Of a stretch of DNA of 64,000 nucleotides, positions 55,726 to 63,489 are shown in pieces; within the stretch, counting starts at the first letter, position 1; every line of letters begins with the position of its first letter. Source of the stretch: Pararheinheimera marina (GTDB lineage: Bacteria > Pseudomonadota > Gammaproteobacteria > Enterobacterales > Alteromonadaceae); contig NZ_JBHSGB010000002.1 of NCBI RefSeq assembly GCF_042654345.1, positions 124,001 to 188,000 on the forward strand. The letters run 5' to 3'. A program made the translations under genes and the position numbers. The notes beneath the pieces are model-generated. The model saw only the letters and a list, made by a program, of their open reading frames with translations, made no database searches and was not told the DNA's origin.

Positions 55726-55859
55726 CCTGCTGCTGATCTACCCGTAGGGGTGGGGTTTACCCCACCCACATTTTCGCTGCTCTCCAGCCCAACCAATACA
55801 ATCATTGACAATCTTTGTATCAAATTCTAGCCTTAAGACAGGCAGCTTTGGAGGCCAGT

Positions 55860-56117
55860 ATGCATATTTCATTAACCCCTGAACTTGAATCCCGGGTAAA
55901 AGCCAAGGTAGAAAGTGGCTTATACAACAATGCCAGCGAAGTCATTCGTGAAGCGCTGCGTTTTATGGATACCCATGAAGACTGGATCCACGAAATCAAA
56001 CTGGCCCGGCTAAGAGAGCAGTTAAAATCGGGAATAGACCAATTAGATAGAGGCGAAGGCATAGTGCTTGAGTCAAAAGCTGCACTGGATGCACTGTTTG
56101 ACGATATACAGGCCTGA
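55860..56117 (+). CDS. parD: ParD-family antitoxin
   Basis: 85 residues from ATG 55860 with GGAGG five bases before. An RHH (CopG-like) DNA-binding N-terminus, HISLTPELESRVKAKVESGL, is followed by YNNASEVIREALRFMD, typical for type II ParD. The C-terminal helix wraps the toxin. It represses the parDE promoter. It is 5 bp before the parE gene. Confidence 0.9.
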   Translation: MHISLTPELESRVKAKVESGLYNNASEVIREALRFMDTHEDWIHEIKLARLREQLKSGIDQLDRGEGIVLESKAALDALFDDIQA

Positions 56118-56122
56118 CCCTA

Positions 56123-56422
56123 ATGGCTGCGTACCAGCTGGTTCTTGCGCCAGCAGCCAAAGCCGACCTGAAAGAAATTTACCCGTATGGCTTACGCCAA
56201 TGGGGACAGAAGCAATCCGAAAGTTACCTGCAACAGATCAAAAATCAGCTCTGGACCATCACTCTCCAGCCTTTGATTGGCAGGGAACGCACAGAACTTT
56301 TAGCTAACATTCGCAGTTTGCCTGTCGAAAGCCACACCTTGTTTTATCGCATTGCGTTCAACCGTATTGAGATTATTCGCGTATTACACCGCCGCCAGGA
56401 TCCGAGGCGTCATTTAAAGTAA
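56123..56422 (+). CDS. parE: ParE-family toxin
   Basis: 99 residues with the RelE/ParE fold: YQLVLAPAAKADLKEIYPYG, RIAFNRIEIIRVLHRRQDPR (the typical R-V-L-H-x-R-xD end). ParE toxins usually poison DNA gyrase. It follows parD with a 5-bp gap, so it is co-transcribed. Confidence 0.9.
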   Translation: MAAYQLVLAPAAKADLKEIYPYGLRQWGQKQSESYLQQIKNQLWTITLQPLIGRERTELLANIRSLPVESHTLFYRIAFNRIEIIRVLHRRQDPRRHLK

Positions 56423-56599
56423 CTGAACACAAAAATCCGGCGGCCCTCTCACTGCTGCCTGCGCCTGCACTTTAACCCGCCTTTGGGCGCAAACGGGCCA
56501 ATCAACGGAACAATGACACTTTTATTTGCTTACAAAACCTAAGTTGCCGAAAAAACCAACAACCTTTACACTGCGCGCAGTTTCAACCAAGGAGGCATT

Positions 56600-56782
56600 A
56601 TGGCCAAACAGCAACAGCCGCTGCAGCCACACCAGCACGAACGCGGCACCATCACCGACAACGCCCTTAAAGCAGTCGTCACCAGTAAACTCTTTACCAC
56701 CCGGGTGGTAAAAGCGAAAAAGGGCAAAGGGTCCTACTCAAGAAAAGGCCGTAACTCGAAAGATTACGGCCTTTTTGTTTGA
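56600..56782 (+). CDS. arfA: Alternative ribosome-rescue factor A with an internal terminator
   Basis: 60 residues: HERGTITDNALKAVVTSKLF followed by RVVKAKKGKGSYSRKGRN, the ArfA signature (cf. KGKGSYxRK). ArfA recruits RF2 to stalled non-stop ribosomes as a back-up for tmRNA. GGAGG lies before ATG 56600. A terminator hairpin lies inside the last codons, so most mRNAs would end before the stop codon at 56780-56782. This is the known non-stop feedback that makes ArfA production depend on tmRNA failure. Confidence 0.85.
   Translation: MAKQQQPLQPHQHERGTITDNALKAVVTSKLFTTRVVKAKKGKGSYSRKGRNSKDYGLFV
56743..56776 (+). terminator. Intragenic terminator hairpin in arfA
   Basis: A 12-bp stem (56743-56754 with 56764-56775), 9-nt loop and T-run ending at 56776, four bases before the TGA. 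Termination here leaves a non-stop arfA message. Confidence 0.85.
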
Positions 56783-56799
56783 GGCTTCAACAACTTATT

Positions 56800-58758
56800 T
56801 CAGACGATCTCTTCAATTCCACAGTCTTTTAAGTAATCCGCAGTTTTCTGATAAAAATCAGGATGACGAGTGTGGTCGTCTTCCGCTCCAAGCGGAACGT
56901 AAATCACCATTCCTTCCCGAGCTCGCGTCAAAAGTACCCGATAAGCATTTTCTAGATATTGTTGCTGTTCCGATTTCCGTCTACGTTGCCAGCTGGAGCC
57001 AGTAAATCGCCAATGATCAAATCGATTTCCCACCCAACGAAAATCCGCATCCCACGCAACTACCGCCCAGTCCAGCTCTAAGCCCTGAACGTCAAACTCT
57101 GTTGCAACATCTTCAAGGTAATTGCTGGAACGTATGTCGTCACCATTGGCTAAAAACCAATGCTCAGGCTCAATGGTATTTTTTACAAAGATGCCGTCCG
57201 CCTTCAAACGCAATGCATTCGAAGATGCCAATAAACCACATCGACGATTGGCTACTGTTTTTTCTTTAACCCAGCGTTTTGCGACTGAAAGTGCACGAGT
57301 GAACTTGATTGGAAAAACATGCTGAAACTTTTGGTAAATAGCATGAGCAGCTCGGCAGTCCCCAGCTATCAAAAAATGAATAAAATCAGCTAAGTTTTCT
57401 GCCCTGAAAGAGCGCATCGAAGTTGCCAAATGCAACGAGGGTTCTTTTAAATAACGCTCAACTTGGAATCGAGCAATATCTCCACGAAGGTACTGCCCAT
57501 GAAATAAATTTGGAGAACAGTAAACCTGCCAATCTGAATACGAGCGCTTAACAGCATCAAACCAACCAGCAAGCCCAGCTTCACCGGTATTGATTTCTTG
57601 TCCACCGCCAATTAGTGCAATAATCACTGCCCAGTCTTGATGTCTATCCATTACCGACATCAGAAACTCAGGCTCAGACTGCTTAAAGTCCTGAATCCCG
57701 CGCTTTCTTTGCATAAAGTTTGCTGTCTGCACTAAATCCCAAGCTCTTTGGGCTTCATCAAAAATGGCGACGTGTTCGGCTGGTGGCATTGTATTTTGCA
57801 GGCTTTCATCCCGAAATCGATGAATATTTTGAATGAACGCCTGCGTTGTTTGACGAGCCTCTTGTTTAGTGCATGTTGATAATGGATCTGAGCTTAAATC
57901 ACGCGCAAGCGCCTCCTGTAAAACAGCAACCAAAGGCCCGTTTCCACTCAAAAAAACAGAATACTCCTCATCTTCTTTTTTTGAGTGTTGAGTCGCAATA
58001 TTTAGCCCAACTAACGTTTTCCCTGCTCCCGGCACACCTGTTACAAAACAAATAACCTTTTGCTGTTCCGTTTTAGCCGTATGGATAATTTCAAGCAGAC
58101 GTACACTAGTTACTGCGATATTGTCGCCACTAGCTTCAGAACGAGCAATAGCCTCAACATTGTGGTTTGCGTATAGCGCTTGAGCTGCCTCAATAATGGT
58201 CGGTGTCGGCTTATAAGGGGAGTGAATCCAACGCACCGGATCAAAATGCAAGCCTCCAGAATGGGAGATCTGTGTTTGGATCACCTGCAGTAGGAAATCA
58301 CCATTAGTACAAATCAGAGCCGAAACGCCTTCAGCATTAAATTCTGCGTCAGCTTCAACATGAGTAGCTTTTGAACAAACTAATATAGGCACGATCTTTT
58401 TGTCGTGACTTCCTGCATGGAAGTGTTTGAGATCAAAGGCATAGCCCGATGCTTGAACGCGATCGGCATAAGCAAATTTATCCGCGCCGACTTTAAATTC
58501 AATGACAAACACCAGTCCAGCTACTACTAAAACACAGTCCGCCCGTTTTCCCATACGAGGGATAACGAACTCAAAACAGAGTAAACCTTGTTCTGGTAGT
58601 TGGCTGACAACTCGGCGCATCAAGCTTATTTCATACCGCCAAGCTTCCGTTTGGCTGTGAGTGACATCTTGTGTATGAGCTGGCAGTAACTGACCAAAAA
58701 CATCCCCCTCATTACCAAGCAAAAAATCACGAAAGGAAGCTTGATACATCGCTCTCAT
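56800..58758 (-). CDS. DUF2075 helicase with N-terminal PD-(D/E)XK-like nuclease motif
   Basis: 652 residues. About 65-95: KRADCVLVVAGLVFVIEFKVG, a D-x12-ExK nuclease-type core. The helicase part has Walker A TGVPGAGKTLVGLN (about 240-253), Walker B AIFDEAQRAW (about 331-340), ATSMRSFRAENLADF, VQGLELDWAVVAWD and the last motif YRVLLTRAREGMVIYVP, the Schlafen/DUF2075 group. It overlaps the upstream XRE gene by four bases (ATGA). XRE+DUF2075 pairs are frequent in accessory regions and are suspected anti-phage modules; function is not established here. Confidence 0.83.
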   Translation of the reverse strand: MRAMYQASFRDFLLGNEGDVFGQLLPAHTQDVTHSQTEAWRYEISLMRRVVSQLPEQGLLCFEFVIPRMGKRADCVLVVAGLVFVIEFKVGADKFAYADRVQASGYAFDLKHFHAGSHDKKIVPILVCSKATHVEADAEFNAEGVSALICTNGDFLLQVIQTQISHSGGLHFDPVRWIHSPYKPTPTIIEAAQALYANHNVEAIARSEASGDNIAVTSVRLLEIIHTAKTEQQKVICFVTGVPGAGKTLVGLNIATQHSKKEDEEYSVFLSGNGPLVAVLQEALARDLSSDPLSTCTKQEARQTTQAFIQNIHRFRDESLQNTMPPAEHVAIFDEAQRAWDLVQTANFMQRKRGIQDFKQSEPEFLMSVMDRHQDWAVIIALIGGGQEINTGEAGLAGWFDAVKRSYSDWQVYCSPNLFHGQYLRGDIARFQVERYLKEPSLHLATSMRSFRAENLADFIHFLIAGDCRAAHAIYQKFQHVFPIKFTRALSVAKRWVKEKTVANRRCGLLASSNALRLKADGIFVKNTIEPEHWFLANGDDIRSSNYLEDVATEFDVQGLELDWAVVAWDADFRWVGNRFDHWRFTGSSWQRRRKSEQQQYLENAYRVLLTRAREGMVIYVPLGAEDDHTRHPDFYQKTADYLKDCGIEEIV

Positions 58759-58988
58759 GCAGCCCCCTGAACCACAGGCGTCAGGAAAAGTGAACTTGGT
58801 TCAACCTGTAAGGCGTGAGCAATTTTTAGGATGTTTTTCAGGCTGGGATTACGTTTGCCACGTTCAATACCACTAATGTAGGTGCGGTCTAATTCTGTGA
58901 GCTCGGCCAAACGATCTTGGCTCAGTTCTCGCGCAAGTCTTAGCTCCCGAACTCGTGCTCCAAATTGCAAAAAGGCGTCCTGACTCAT
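58755..58988 (-). CDS. XRE-family regulator of the DUF2075 gene
   Basis: 77 residues: FGARVRELRLARELSQDRLA then ELTELDRTYISGIERGKRNP and LKNILKIAHALQVEPSSLF, a clean HTH_3 domain. It is the first gene of a two-gene operon with the DUF2075 nuclease/helicase. Two inverted repeats lie over and just upstream of its start (58986-59020 and 59030-59062), indicating autorepression. Confidence 0.9.
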   Translation of the reverse strand: MSQDAFLQFGARVRELRLARELSQDRLAELTELDRTYISGIERGKRNPSLKNILKIAHALQVEPSSLFLTPVVQGAA

Positions 58989-59020
58989 GATCCATTCTCT
59001 GGCGCAACTATTGGATCATG
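58986..59020. promoter_or_regulatory. Inverted repeat over the XRE start codon
   Basis: Perfect 9-bp arms CATGATCCA (58986-58994) and TGGATCATG (59012-59020). The left arm contains the start codon of the XRE gene. Confidence 0.5.
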
Positions 59021-59029
59021 GTCAACCGA

Positions 59030-59062
59030 TGTGACTTATAATTCTATGGACTATAAGTCACA
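59030..59062. promoter_or_regulatory. Operator palindrome upstream of the XRE gene
   Basis: Perfect 11-bp arms TGTGACTTATA (59030-59040) and TATAAGTCACA (59052-59062) lie between the divergent XRE operon and the small gene at 59118. It is the best candidate operator for the XRE protein. Confidence 0.6.
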
Positions 59063-59117
59063 TAAATTTTAAAGTGCCTGTATTTATTAATAATGTCAGT
59101 TCGCCAGAGGAGTAAGC

Positions 59118-59300
59118 ATGAGTGATTACGACATCATTTATATGCAGGAAGTAAATGAGTTATTACTCGCCACATATTCGATTTCAGTTTTAGATACTGG
59201 ACTCAGCTGTGCAGAATGGCAACTGCGCTTTGGTGACCGCCCAGCAAACGAGGCCGTGGAATTTTATGCCGAAGAATATGGTTTAACAGAACTGGAGTGA
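59118..59300 (+). CDS. Small acidic protein of unknown function (60 residues)
   Basis: A strong GAGGAG precedes ATG 59118. The product is acidic and helical (EAVEFYAEEYGLTELE at the end), with no recognised family. It is divergent from the XRE/DUF2075 operon and shares its operator region. An antitoxin- or inhibitor-like partner is possible, but the sequence gives no proof. Confidence 0.55.
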   Translation: MSDYDIIYMQEVNELLLATYSISVLDTGLSCAEWQLRFGDRPANEAVEFYAEEYGLTELE

Positions 59301-59345
59301 CCAATTGTTTATAGCTAAAGAACCTTAAACGGAGTCGAAGGCTAT

Positions 59346-60578
59346 TTATGTTTTCGCCTCTGCGGCAACCTTATATCTCGTACTCCTCCCCCCTGCATCC
59401 GTCTTTACCATATACCCCAGCGTGACCAGCTGGGCGAGATGACGGGTGGCGGTGGCGCGGCTTACTTTGGCGACTTTTTCGTACTGGCTGCTGCTTATGC
59501 CGTCGGCAAAATCACCGTCCAGCAGGCGATTCAGTACTTTCACTTGTTCTTTGCTTAGTTGGGACTGGTCGGCACGCTGCCAGAATCTGGTTTTTTGCAG
59601 CGTCAGGTCTATGTCGGCCAATGCCTGTTGCAGGCTACTTTTCAGGGTTTCGAGGAACCAAAGCAACCAGGCTGTAATGTCGGTGTCGCCCTTTTGGCTT
59701 TGCTCCAGAATGTCGTAATAACTGCTGCGTTTTTGCAATATGGCGACCGACATGGCGTAACAGCGGATGGACTGGTGCTCAGCCTGTGCCAAGGCAAGAT
59801 CGGTCAGCAGCCGGGCTAAACGGCCGTTGCCATCTTCCATCGGGTGCAGGGTGATAAACCAGAAATGGGCAATGCCGGCCCGAAGTAATGGGTCCAGCTC
59901 TGTCTGGCCGGCCGATTGGTTAAACCAGCCGATAAATTGCTGCAACTGAGCTTCCAGAACAGAGCGTGGCGGCGCTTCAAAATGCACCTTAGGTTTTTCG
60001 ATCCGGCCGGAAACCACCTGCATCGGCTCGCCACCGCGCAATTGCCCACCCACCACCTTATTGGTGAGTGACTCCACGGGAGGAAACAACCAGGCATGCC
60101 ATTGCAGCAGTCGTTCCAACGACAAAGGGTCCGCCCAGTTACCAATGGCGTCATACAACATGGCCGCCAGACCTTCGGATTGAAGGGTTGTCGGTGCATT
60201 TTCAGGTTCTGCGATGCCGAGTTTTCGGGCCAACGAAGAGCGTACCAAACTATGGTTCAGCCGCTCACCTTCAATAGCGCTGGAAAGGGTTGTCGGTGCA
60301 TTTTCAGGTTCTGCGATGCCGAGTTTTCGGGCCAACGAAGAGCGTACCAAACTATGGTTCAGCCGCTCACCTTCAATAGCGCTGGAGGTGAGGATATTGG
60401 CCAATAAGGTGTCGAGGGCCAGCTGCGGGTTTTCAGTCGCGCCGGTTTTGCCCAGCAACAGGCCCTGCAAAAAATGCAATTCACGCAACAGCGGTGCTAA
60501 TTCAAGGCTGTTGTAACGAAAAGGCTGTGCTGTATCAGGCTGGTTCCCCGGCCAGTCGGGCTGTTGCCATACCCACAT
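59346..60578 (-). CDS. Fic-family AMPylase with duplicated inhibitory segment (DUF4172-Fic-wHTH)
   Basis: 410 residues from ATG 60578 (GGGAG six bases before; TTG 60596 is in frame). Residues 1-60 are DUF4172 (WVWQQPDWPG). The class II inhibitory helix motif TSSAIEGE is at about 64-71. The Fic core is HPMEDGNGRLAR (245-256). The C-terminal winged helix is at about 335-405 (SSSQYEKVAKVSRATATRHL). Fic enzymes transfer AMP to Ser/Thr/Tyr of targets. Residues 65-98 (SSAIEGERLNHS...NAPTTL) are repeated exactly as 99-132, so the protein has two inhibitory segments. Target unknown; 34-bp-spaced repeats lie upstream. Confidence 0.88.
   Translation of the reverse strand: MWVWQQPDWPGNQPDTAQPFRYNSLELAPLLRELHFLQGLLLGKTGATENPQLALDTLLANILTSSAIEGERLNHSLVRSSLARKLGIAEPENAPTTLSSAIEGERLNHSLVRSSLARKLGIAEPENAPTTLQSEGLAAMLYDAIGNWADPLSLERLLQWHAWLFPPVESLTNKVVGGQLRGGEPMQVVSGRIEKPKVHFEAPPRSVLEAQLQQFIGWFNQSAGQTELDPLLRAGIAHFWFITLHPMEDGNGRLARLLTDLALAQAEHQSIRCYAMSVAILQKRSSYYDILEQSQKGDTDITAWLLWFLETLKSSLQQALADIDLTLQKTRFWQRADQSQLSKEQVKVLNRLLDGDFADGISSSQYEKVAKVSRATATRHLAQLVTLGYMVKTDAGGRSTRYKVAAEAKT
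60183..60386. repeat. Exact 102-bp tandem duplication inside the fic gene
   Basis: Copy 1 is 60183-60284 and copy 2 is 60285-60386, identical base for base and in frame (34 codons). The unit encodes the inhibitory helix with SxxxEG and its following helix. Absence of any divergence points to a very recent event. Confidence 0.92.
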
Positions 60579-60588
60579 AATGGCTCCC

Positions 60589-60669
60589 TGAGGCAAATAG
60601 ACCCTCTAATCTACTCACTAAATGAGGCAAATAGCAAACTTAATTGCCTCATTTAGTGAGGCAATTAAG
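60589..60669. promoter_or_regulatory. Iterated TTGCCTCA motifs in front of fic
   Basis: On the minus strand TTGCCTCA occurs at 60589-60596, 60623-60630 and 60657-60664, spaced exactly 34 bp, and once inverted at 60644-60651. The last two form a perfect 13-bp inverted repeat (60639-60651 and 60657-60669, 5-nt loop). They lie directly upstream of the fic start and probably bind a regulator, perhaps the winged helix of Fic itself. Confidence 0.5.
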
Positions 60670-60679
60670 TGCAAAAGGC

Positions 60680-61198
60680 TTAAGCAACGACTGAAATCTG
60701 GCTTAAATGCTGTTCAATATGCAGCTGGTGGGCGGCTAAGTAGTCGGCTTTGGACAGGTTGCCGTAGGCAAAATGCGGCTGTAACCCGGTGGCTTCGTTA
60801 AAGTTTTGCAGCGTAGCCACCAAGTGGCCCAGCGCGTAATCGACAGAGAGTGCCGGGTCCAGTGCGGCCATGCCTGGGATTGGCTGATCCAGCGGGTGCT
60901 GCATGGCTCCCGCGGCTTTAAACACCTGCAGCGCTAAAGGGCCAACTGTGTGGCTGAACCAGGCTGCTTTATGTTCAGGAAAGCCTTCTAGCGAACCCTG
61001 CACACTTTGGGCTAAATGCTGAAAAATCTGGCTTGGGTTCCAGCTGCCACTGCTTTGCAGGGTTTTGCCCTGCAGCGCCAGCAACCTGGCCAGCAAAGGT
61101 TCGTAGTCTGGTGTATAACGGCTGGCCGCCACACTGACGCCAGCGCCAGTAATCACCGGCACTGCGGCCAAACCAATTAAAAAACCTCTGCGATTCAT
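60680..61198 (-). CDS. DUF1569 family protein with Tat-like signal
   Basis: 172 residues from ATG 61198 (AAGGAG seven bases before). The N-terminus MNRRGFLIGLAAVPVITGAG is a Tat/Sec-type signal. The body (WNPSQIFQHLAQSVQGSLEG, DYALGHLVATLQNFNEATG, ending AAHQLHIEQHLSQI) matches DUF1569, a DinB-like helical-bundle family with conserved His. Function unknown. It lies 43 bp downstream of a conserved hypothetical gene on the same strand. Confidence 0.8.
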   Translation of the reverse strand: MNRRGFLIGLAAVPVITGAGVSVAASRYTPDYEPLLARLLALQGKTLQSSGSWNPSQIFQHLAQSVQGSLEGFPEHKAAWFSHTVGPLALQVFKAAGAMQHPLDQPIPGMAALDPALSVDYALGHLVATLQNFNEATGLQPHFAYGNLSKADYLAAHQLHIEQHLSQISVVA

Positions 61199-61241
61199 CA
61201 GCATACTCCTTAAAACCAGCTGCCAGCTTAGAGCAGCAATG

Positions 61242-61769
61242 TCAGACAGACAAGCGAGGCTGCAACTGCTGCAGCAACGCAACAGCCCGGGTAATTTTCT
61301 CATTGCTCAGTTGGCGGTAATCAAAATAAGGTGTCACCAGCAGCCGGTTGGCCGGGTCAATCGCAAACTCCTCATTCAGCCAATGCAACTGACTGTCCAG
61401 CATGCCCTGCGCCAACCAGTCTTTGGCGCAGCTACGCCCGGCAATCAGATGAATGCAATCAGTGGCGGCCAGATCAGGCGGGCTAAATAGCAGCGCGGTG
61501 CCCGAACCTTGTTGCAGCAACCGCTGGTCACGGTACTGCTGCCAGCTTGGCGCTTGTTGCGCAAAACCAAAGGCGGGCCCCAGCTCAAACAGTAGCTTGG
61601 CATACACATTAAACAGCTTGCGCCAGCCATTGCCGCAGTCGCGGTAAATCTGATCGATCTCACCCGCTTGCAGTGCTTGCAGTTGCCATAACTGCTGATA
61701 CTGCGGCAGCGGCGGCCGGTTTTGCACATAAACCCGAAAGCGGGCATTCAGATCGCCTAAACCAATCAT
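61242..61769 (-). CDS. Conserved hypothetical protein (possibly DUF6942)
   Basis: 175 residues, no signal peptide and no catalytic motif recognised. The sequence (WRKLFNVYAKLLFELGPAFG, LATDCIHLIAGRSCAKDWL, FAIDPANRLLVTPYFDYRQL) looks like a conserved cytosolic protein of Alteromonadales. The DUF6942 assignment is from memory and uncertain. First gene of an apparent two-gene operon with the DUF1569 gene. Confidence 0.65.
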   Translation of the reverse strand: MIGLGDLNARFRVYVQNRPPLPQYQQLWQLQALQAGEIDQIYRDCGNGWRKLFNVYAKLLFELGPAFGFAQQAPSWQQYRDQRLLQQGSGTALLFSPPDLAATDCIHLIAGRSCAKDWLAQGMLDSQLHWLNEEFAIDPANRLLVTPYFDYRQLSNEKITRAVALLQQLQPRLSV

Positions 61770-61878
61770 TGCAGTCCTTCTGAATGCTGCCTGCAGACAG
61801 CACTCTTTTGTTGTTTTGGATCAAGCTGTCGCCTGGCCCCGGCGACTAGGATAACAGTATCAAGCCGAGGAGAGTGTG

Positions 61879-62184
61879 ATGCTGATTCAACGTGAGCAAT
61901 TGCAACTGTTGCAGCAAGAGTTACAACAACGTTTGCACAAGCTGCAGCAGGATTTCCGTCAAAGCCACAGCAAAGACGGCCCCGATCAGGCTGCTGAGCG
62001 GGAAAATGATGAAGTGCTGCAACAACTGGAAACTCAGCTGGCAGCCGAACTTTATGCCGCCGAAGCGGCGTTGGACCGGTTTGACGCCGGTCGTTATGGC
62101 CTGTGCAGCCGCTGCGGTCAGTCGATCGCCGCACCCCGGCTGCAAGCTTTACCCCTTACTTTGTACTGCCAGCATTGCGCTTAA
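61879..62184 (+). CDS. TraR/DksA-type C4 zinc-finger protein
   Basis: 101 residues from ATG 61879 (GAGGAG upstream). A helical hairpin (REQLQLLQQELQQRLHKLQQ, Gln-rich) precedes RYGLCSRCGQSIAAPRL and LYCQHCA, four Cys forming the TraR/DksA zinc finger. It is shorter than DksA (151 in E. coli), and the N-terminal coiled coil has no obvious DxxDxA tip. It may modulate RNA polymerase through the secondary channel, or be one of the small YbiI-like proteins. It is co-oriented with the YdcH-like gene 12 bp downstream. Confidence 0.8.
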   Translation: MLIQREQLQLLQQELQQRLHKLQQDFRQSHSKDGPDQAAERENDEVLQQLETQLAAELYAAEAALDRFDAGRYGLCSRCGQSIAAPRLQALPLTLYCQHCA

Positions 62185-62196
62185 AGGAGCCAGTCT

Positions 62197-62445
62197 ATGT
62201 CAGAAAAACACGATTTAGTGCATGAATTCCCAGAGTTTCGCGATCAGATCCACCAACTGAAGTTGTCCGACAACCATTTTGCCGTGCTGTTTCAGCGTTA
62301 TCACGAACTGGATCACGAAATTCACCGCATTGAACAAGGCGTTGAAACCACCAGCGACGACTACCTGGACCATCAGAAAAAACAACGGCTGTTTCTGAAA
62401 GACGAGCTGTTCCAGATGCTGCAGGCCCGCGCCGAAGTGGCCTGA
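62197..62445 (+). CDS. YdcH/DUF465 family protein
   Basis: 82 residues: LVHEFPEFRDQIHQLKLSDN, FQRYHELDHEIHRIEQG, then LKKQRL-like end HQKKQRLFLKDELFQML. This is the DUF465 helical hairpin. AAAGGAG precedes the ATG. Function is not known. It is the last gene of a two-gene unit with a strong terminator behind it. Confidence 0.88.
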   Translation: MSEKHDLVHEFPEFRDQIHQLKLSDNHFAVLFQRYHELDHEIHRIEQGVETTSDDYLDHQKKQRLFLKDELFQMLQARAEVA

Positions 62446-62455
62446 GTAAAAAACC

Positions 62456-62483
62456 AAGGCAGCCAATTGGCTGCCTTTTTTAG
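62456..62483. terminator. Bidirectional terminator between ydcH-like and lpxO-like genes
   Basis: A 10-bp perfect stem with two central bases (62456-62465 and 62468-62477), T-run after and A-run before. It serves both converging genes. Confidence 0.9.
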
Positions 62484-62484
62484 T

Positions 62485-63489
62485 TTATTGATGCAACAGC
62501 ACCAGGCCGCCGTGCCAGACAAAGGCATCCAGCAGTTTAAAAGCCAGCACCAGCCCCGACAGCAGCAGTAAAATCAGCGTTGTATTTAACAGCCACTTCA
62601 GCAACTTATAGGCGCGACGATGGCGGGCTTTCAGCTGCAGGGCCCGTTGTTGCCAGGGGCTGAGCGCTGCAAATAAAGCACTGACCGCACCTTGTTGGTC
62701 TTCCGGCAGGTTCGGCACCAACGAGTGCCGTGCCATGGCAAGGTAGCAGCGGTTGAACTGCCTTCCCAGCCAGTTCAACGGCCTGTCGACATCGCACATC
62801 AGGATCAGCCGGTACTGCTCGCTGTTGTTCACCGCGTAATGCGGATAGGTTTCGTCAAACACAAAGTCTTCGCCGTCTTGCCAGCTACAGCTGTGGCCAT
62901 CCACCACAATACGACACTGCGCCGAATTAGGCGTGACAAGGCCCAGATGGTAACGCAGCGAACAGGCCAGCGGGTCTGAGTGCAGGCTAAGCTCGGCACC
63001 GGGTGGCAGCAGAGAAAACATCGCGCCCCTTACAGCGGGCACCTGTTGCAGCAAAGCCACTGTTTTTGGGCACAACCGCAGCGCTGACTTATGCGTGGTG
63101 CCGTACCAACTCAGGTAAAATTTGCTCCAGCCCCGCTTATAGAAAGTACGAAAGCCTAAATCGTAGTAACCGGCCGATCCCGGCGTGCGGATGACGTCAA
63201 ATAAACCGGCATCCATCAAGGCCTGCGCTTCCTCCCGGATCAATGGCCAATGCTGGCGCAGCAATTCAGTGCCGGCAAAGGCGTCGCTGGTCACAACAGG
63301 CTGGCGCGCCTGCGCTTTGGTGGTCAGGTACAACAAGCAATTCAGCGGCGCAAAAACCGGCCAGGCTTTGCGCAGATACTGACTGAAACTGGCATAACGC
63401 ACAGAACCACGCCAGCGGTAAACATAAAGCACCGACGCCAGCACATAACAGAACATCAGCACCAACAGGGTTTTACTGAGCAACGTCAT
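62485..63489 (-). CDS. Aspartyl/asparaginyl beta-hydroxylase family, LpxO-like membrane protein
   Basis: 334 residues with a membrane segment at the N-terminus (about 5-24) and at the C-terminus (about 297-320). The dioxygenase core has LHSDPLACSLRYHLGL (HxD iron ligands and substrate-contact Arg), WQDGEDFVFDETYPHYAVNN (distal His) and SEQYRLILMCDV. LpxO uses Fe(II) and 2-oxoglutarate to hydroxylate lipid A acyl chains. Membrane anchoring at both ends fits this, although substrate is inferred. Its ATG overlaps the stop of the RND pump gene by four bases, so it is part of that operon. Confidence 0.83.
   Translation of the reverse strand: MTLLSKTLLVLMFCYVLASVLYVYRWRGSVRYASFSQYLRKAWPVFAPLNCLLYLTTKAQARQPVVTSDAFAGTELLRQHWPLIREEAQALMDAGLFDVIRTPGSAGYYDLGFRTFYKRGWSKFYLSWYGTTHKSALRLCPKTVALLQQVPAVRGAMFSLLPPGAELSLHSDPLACSLRYHLGLVTPNSAQCRIVVDGHSCSWQDGEDFVFDETYPHYAVNNSEQYRLILMCDVDRPLNWLGRQFNRCYLAMARHSLVPNLPEDQQGAVSALFAALSPWQQRALQLKARHRRAYKLLKWLLNTTLILLLLSGLVLAFKLLDAFVWHGGLVLLHQ

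Noticed and set aside
60589..60669. CRISPR-like repeats upstream of fic
   Set aside because: Units are only 8-12 bases with fixed 34-bp spacing, few copies and no cas genes; more like operators.
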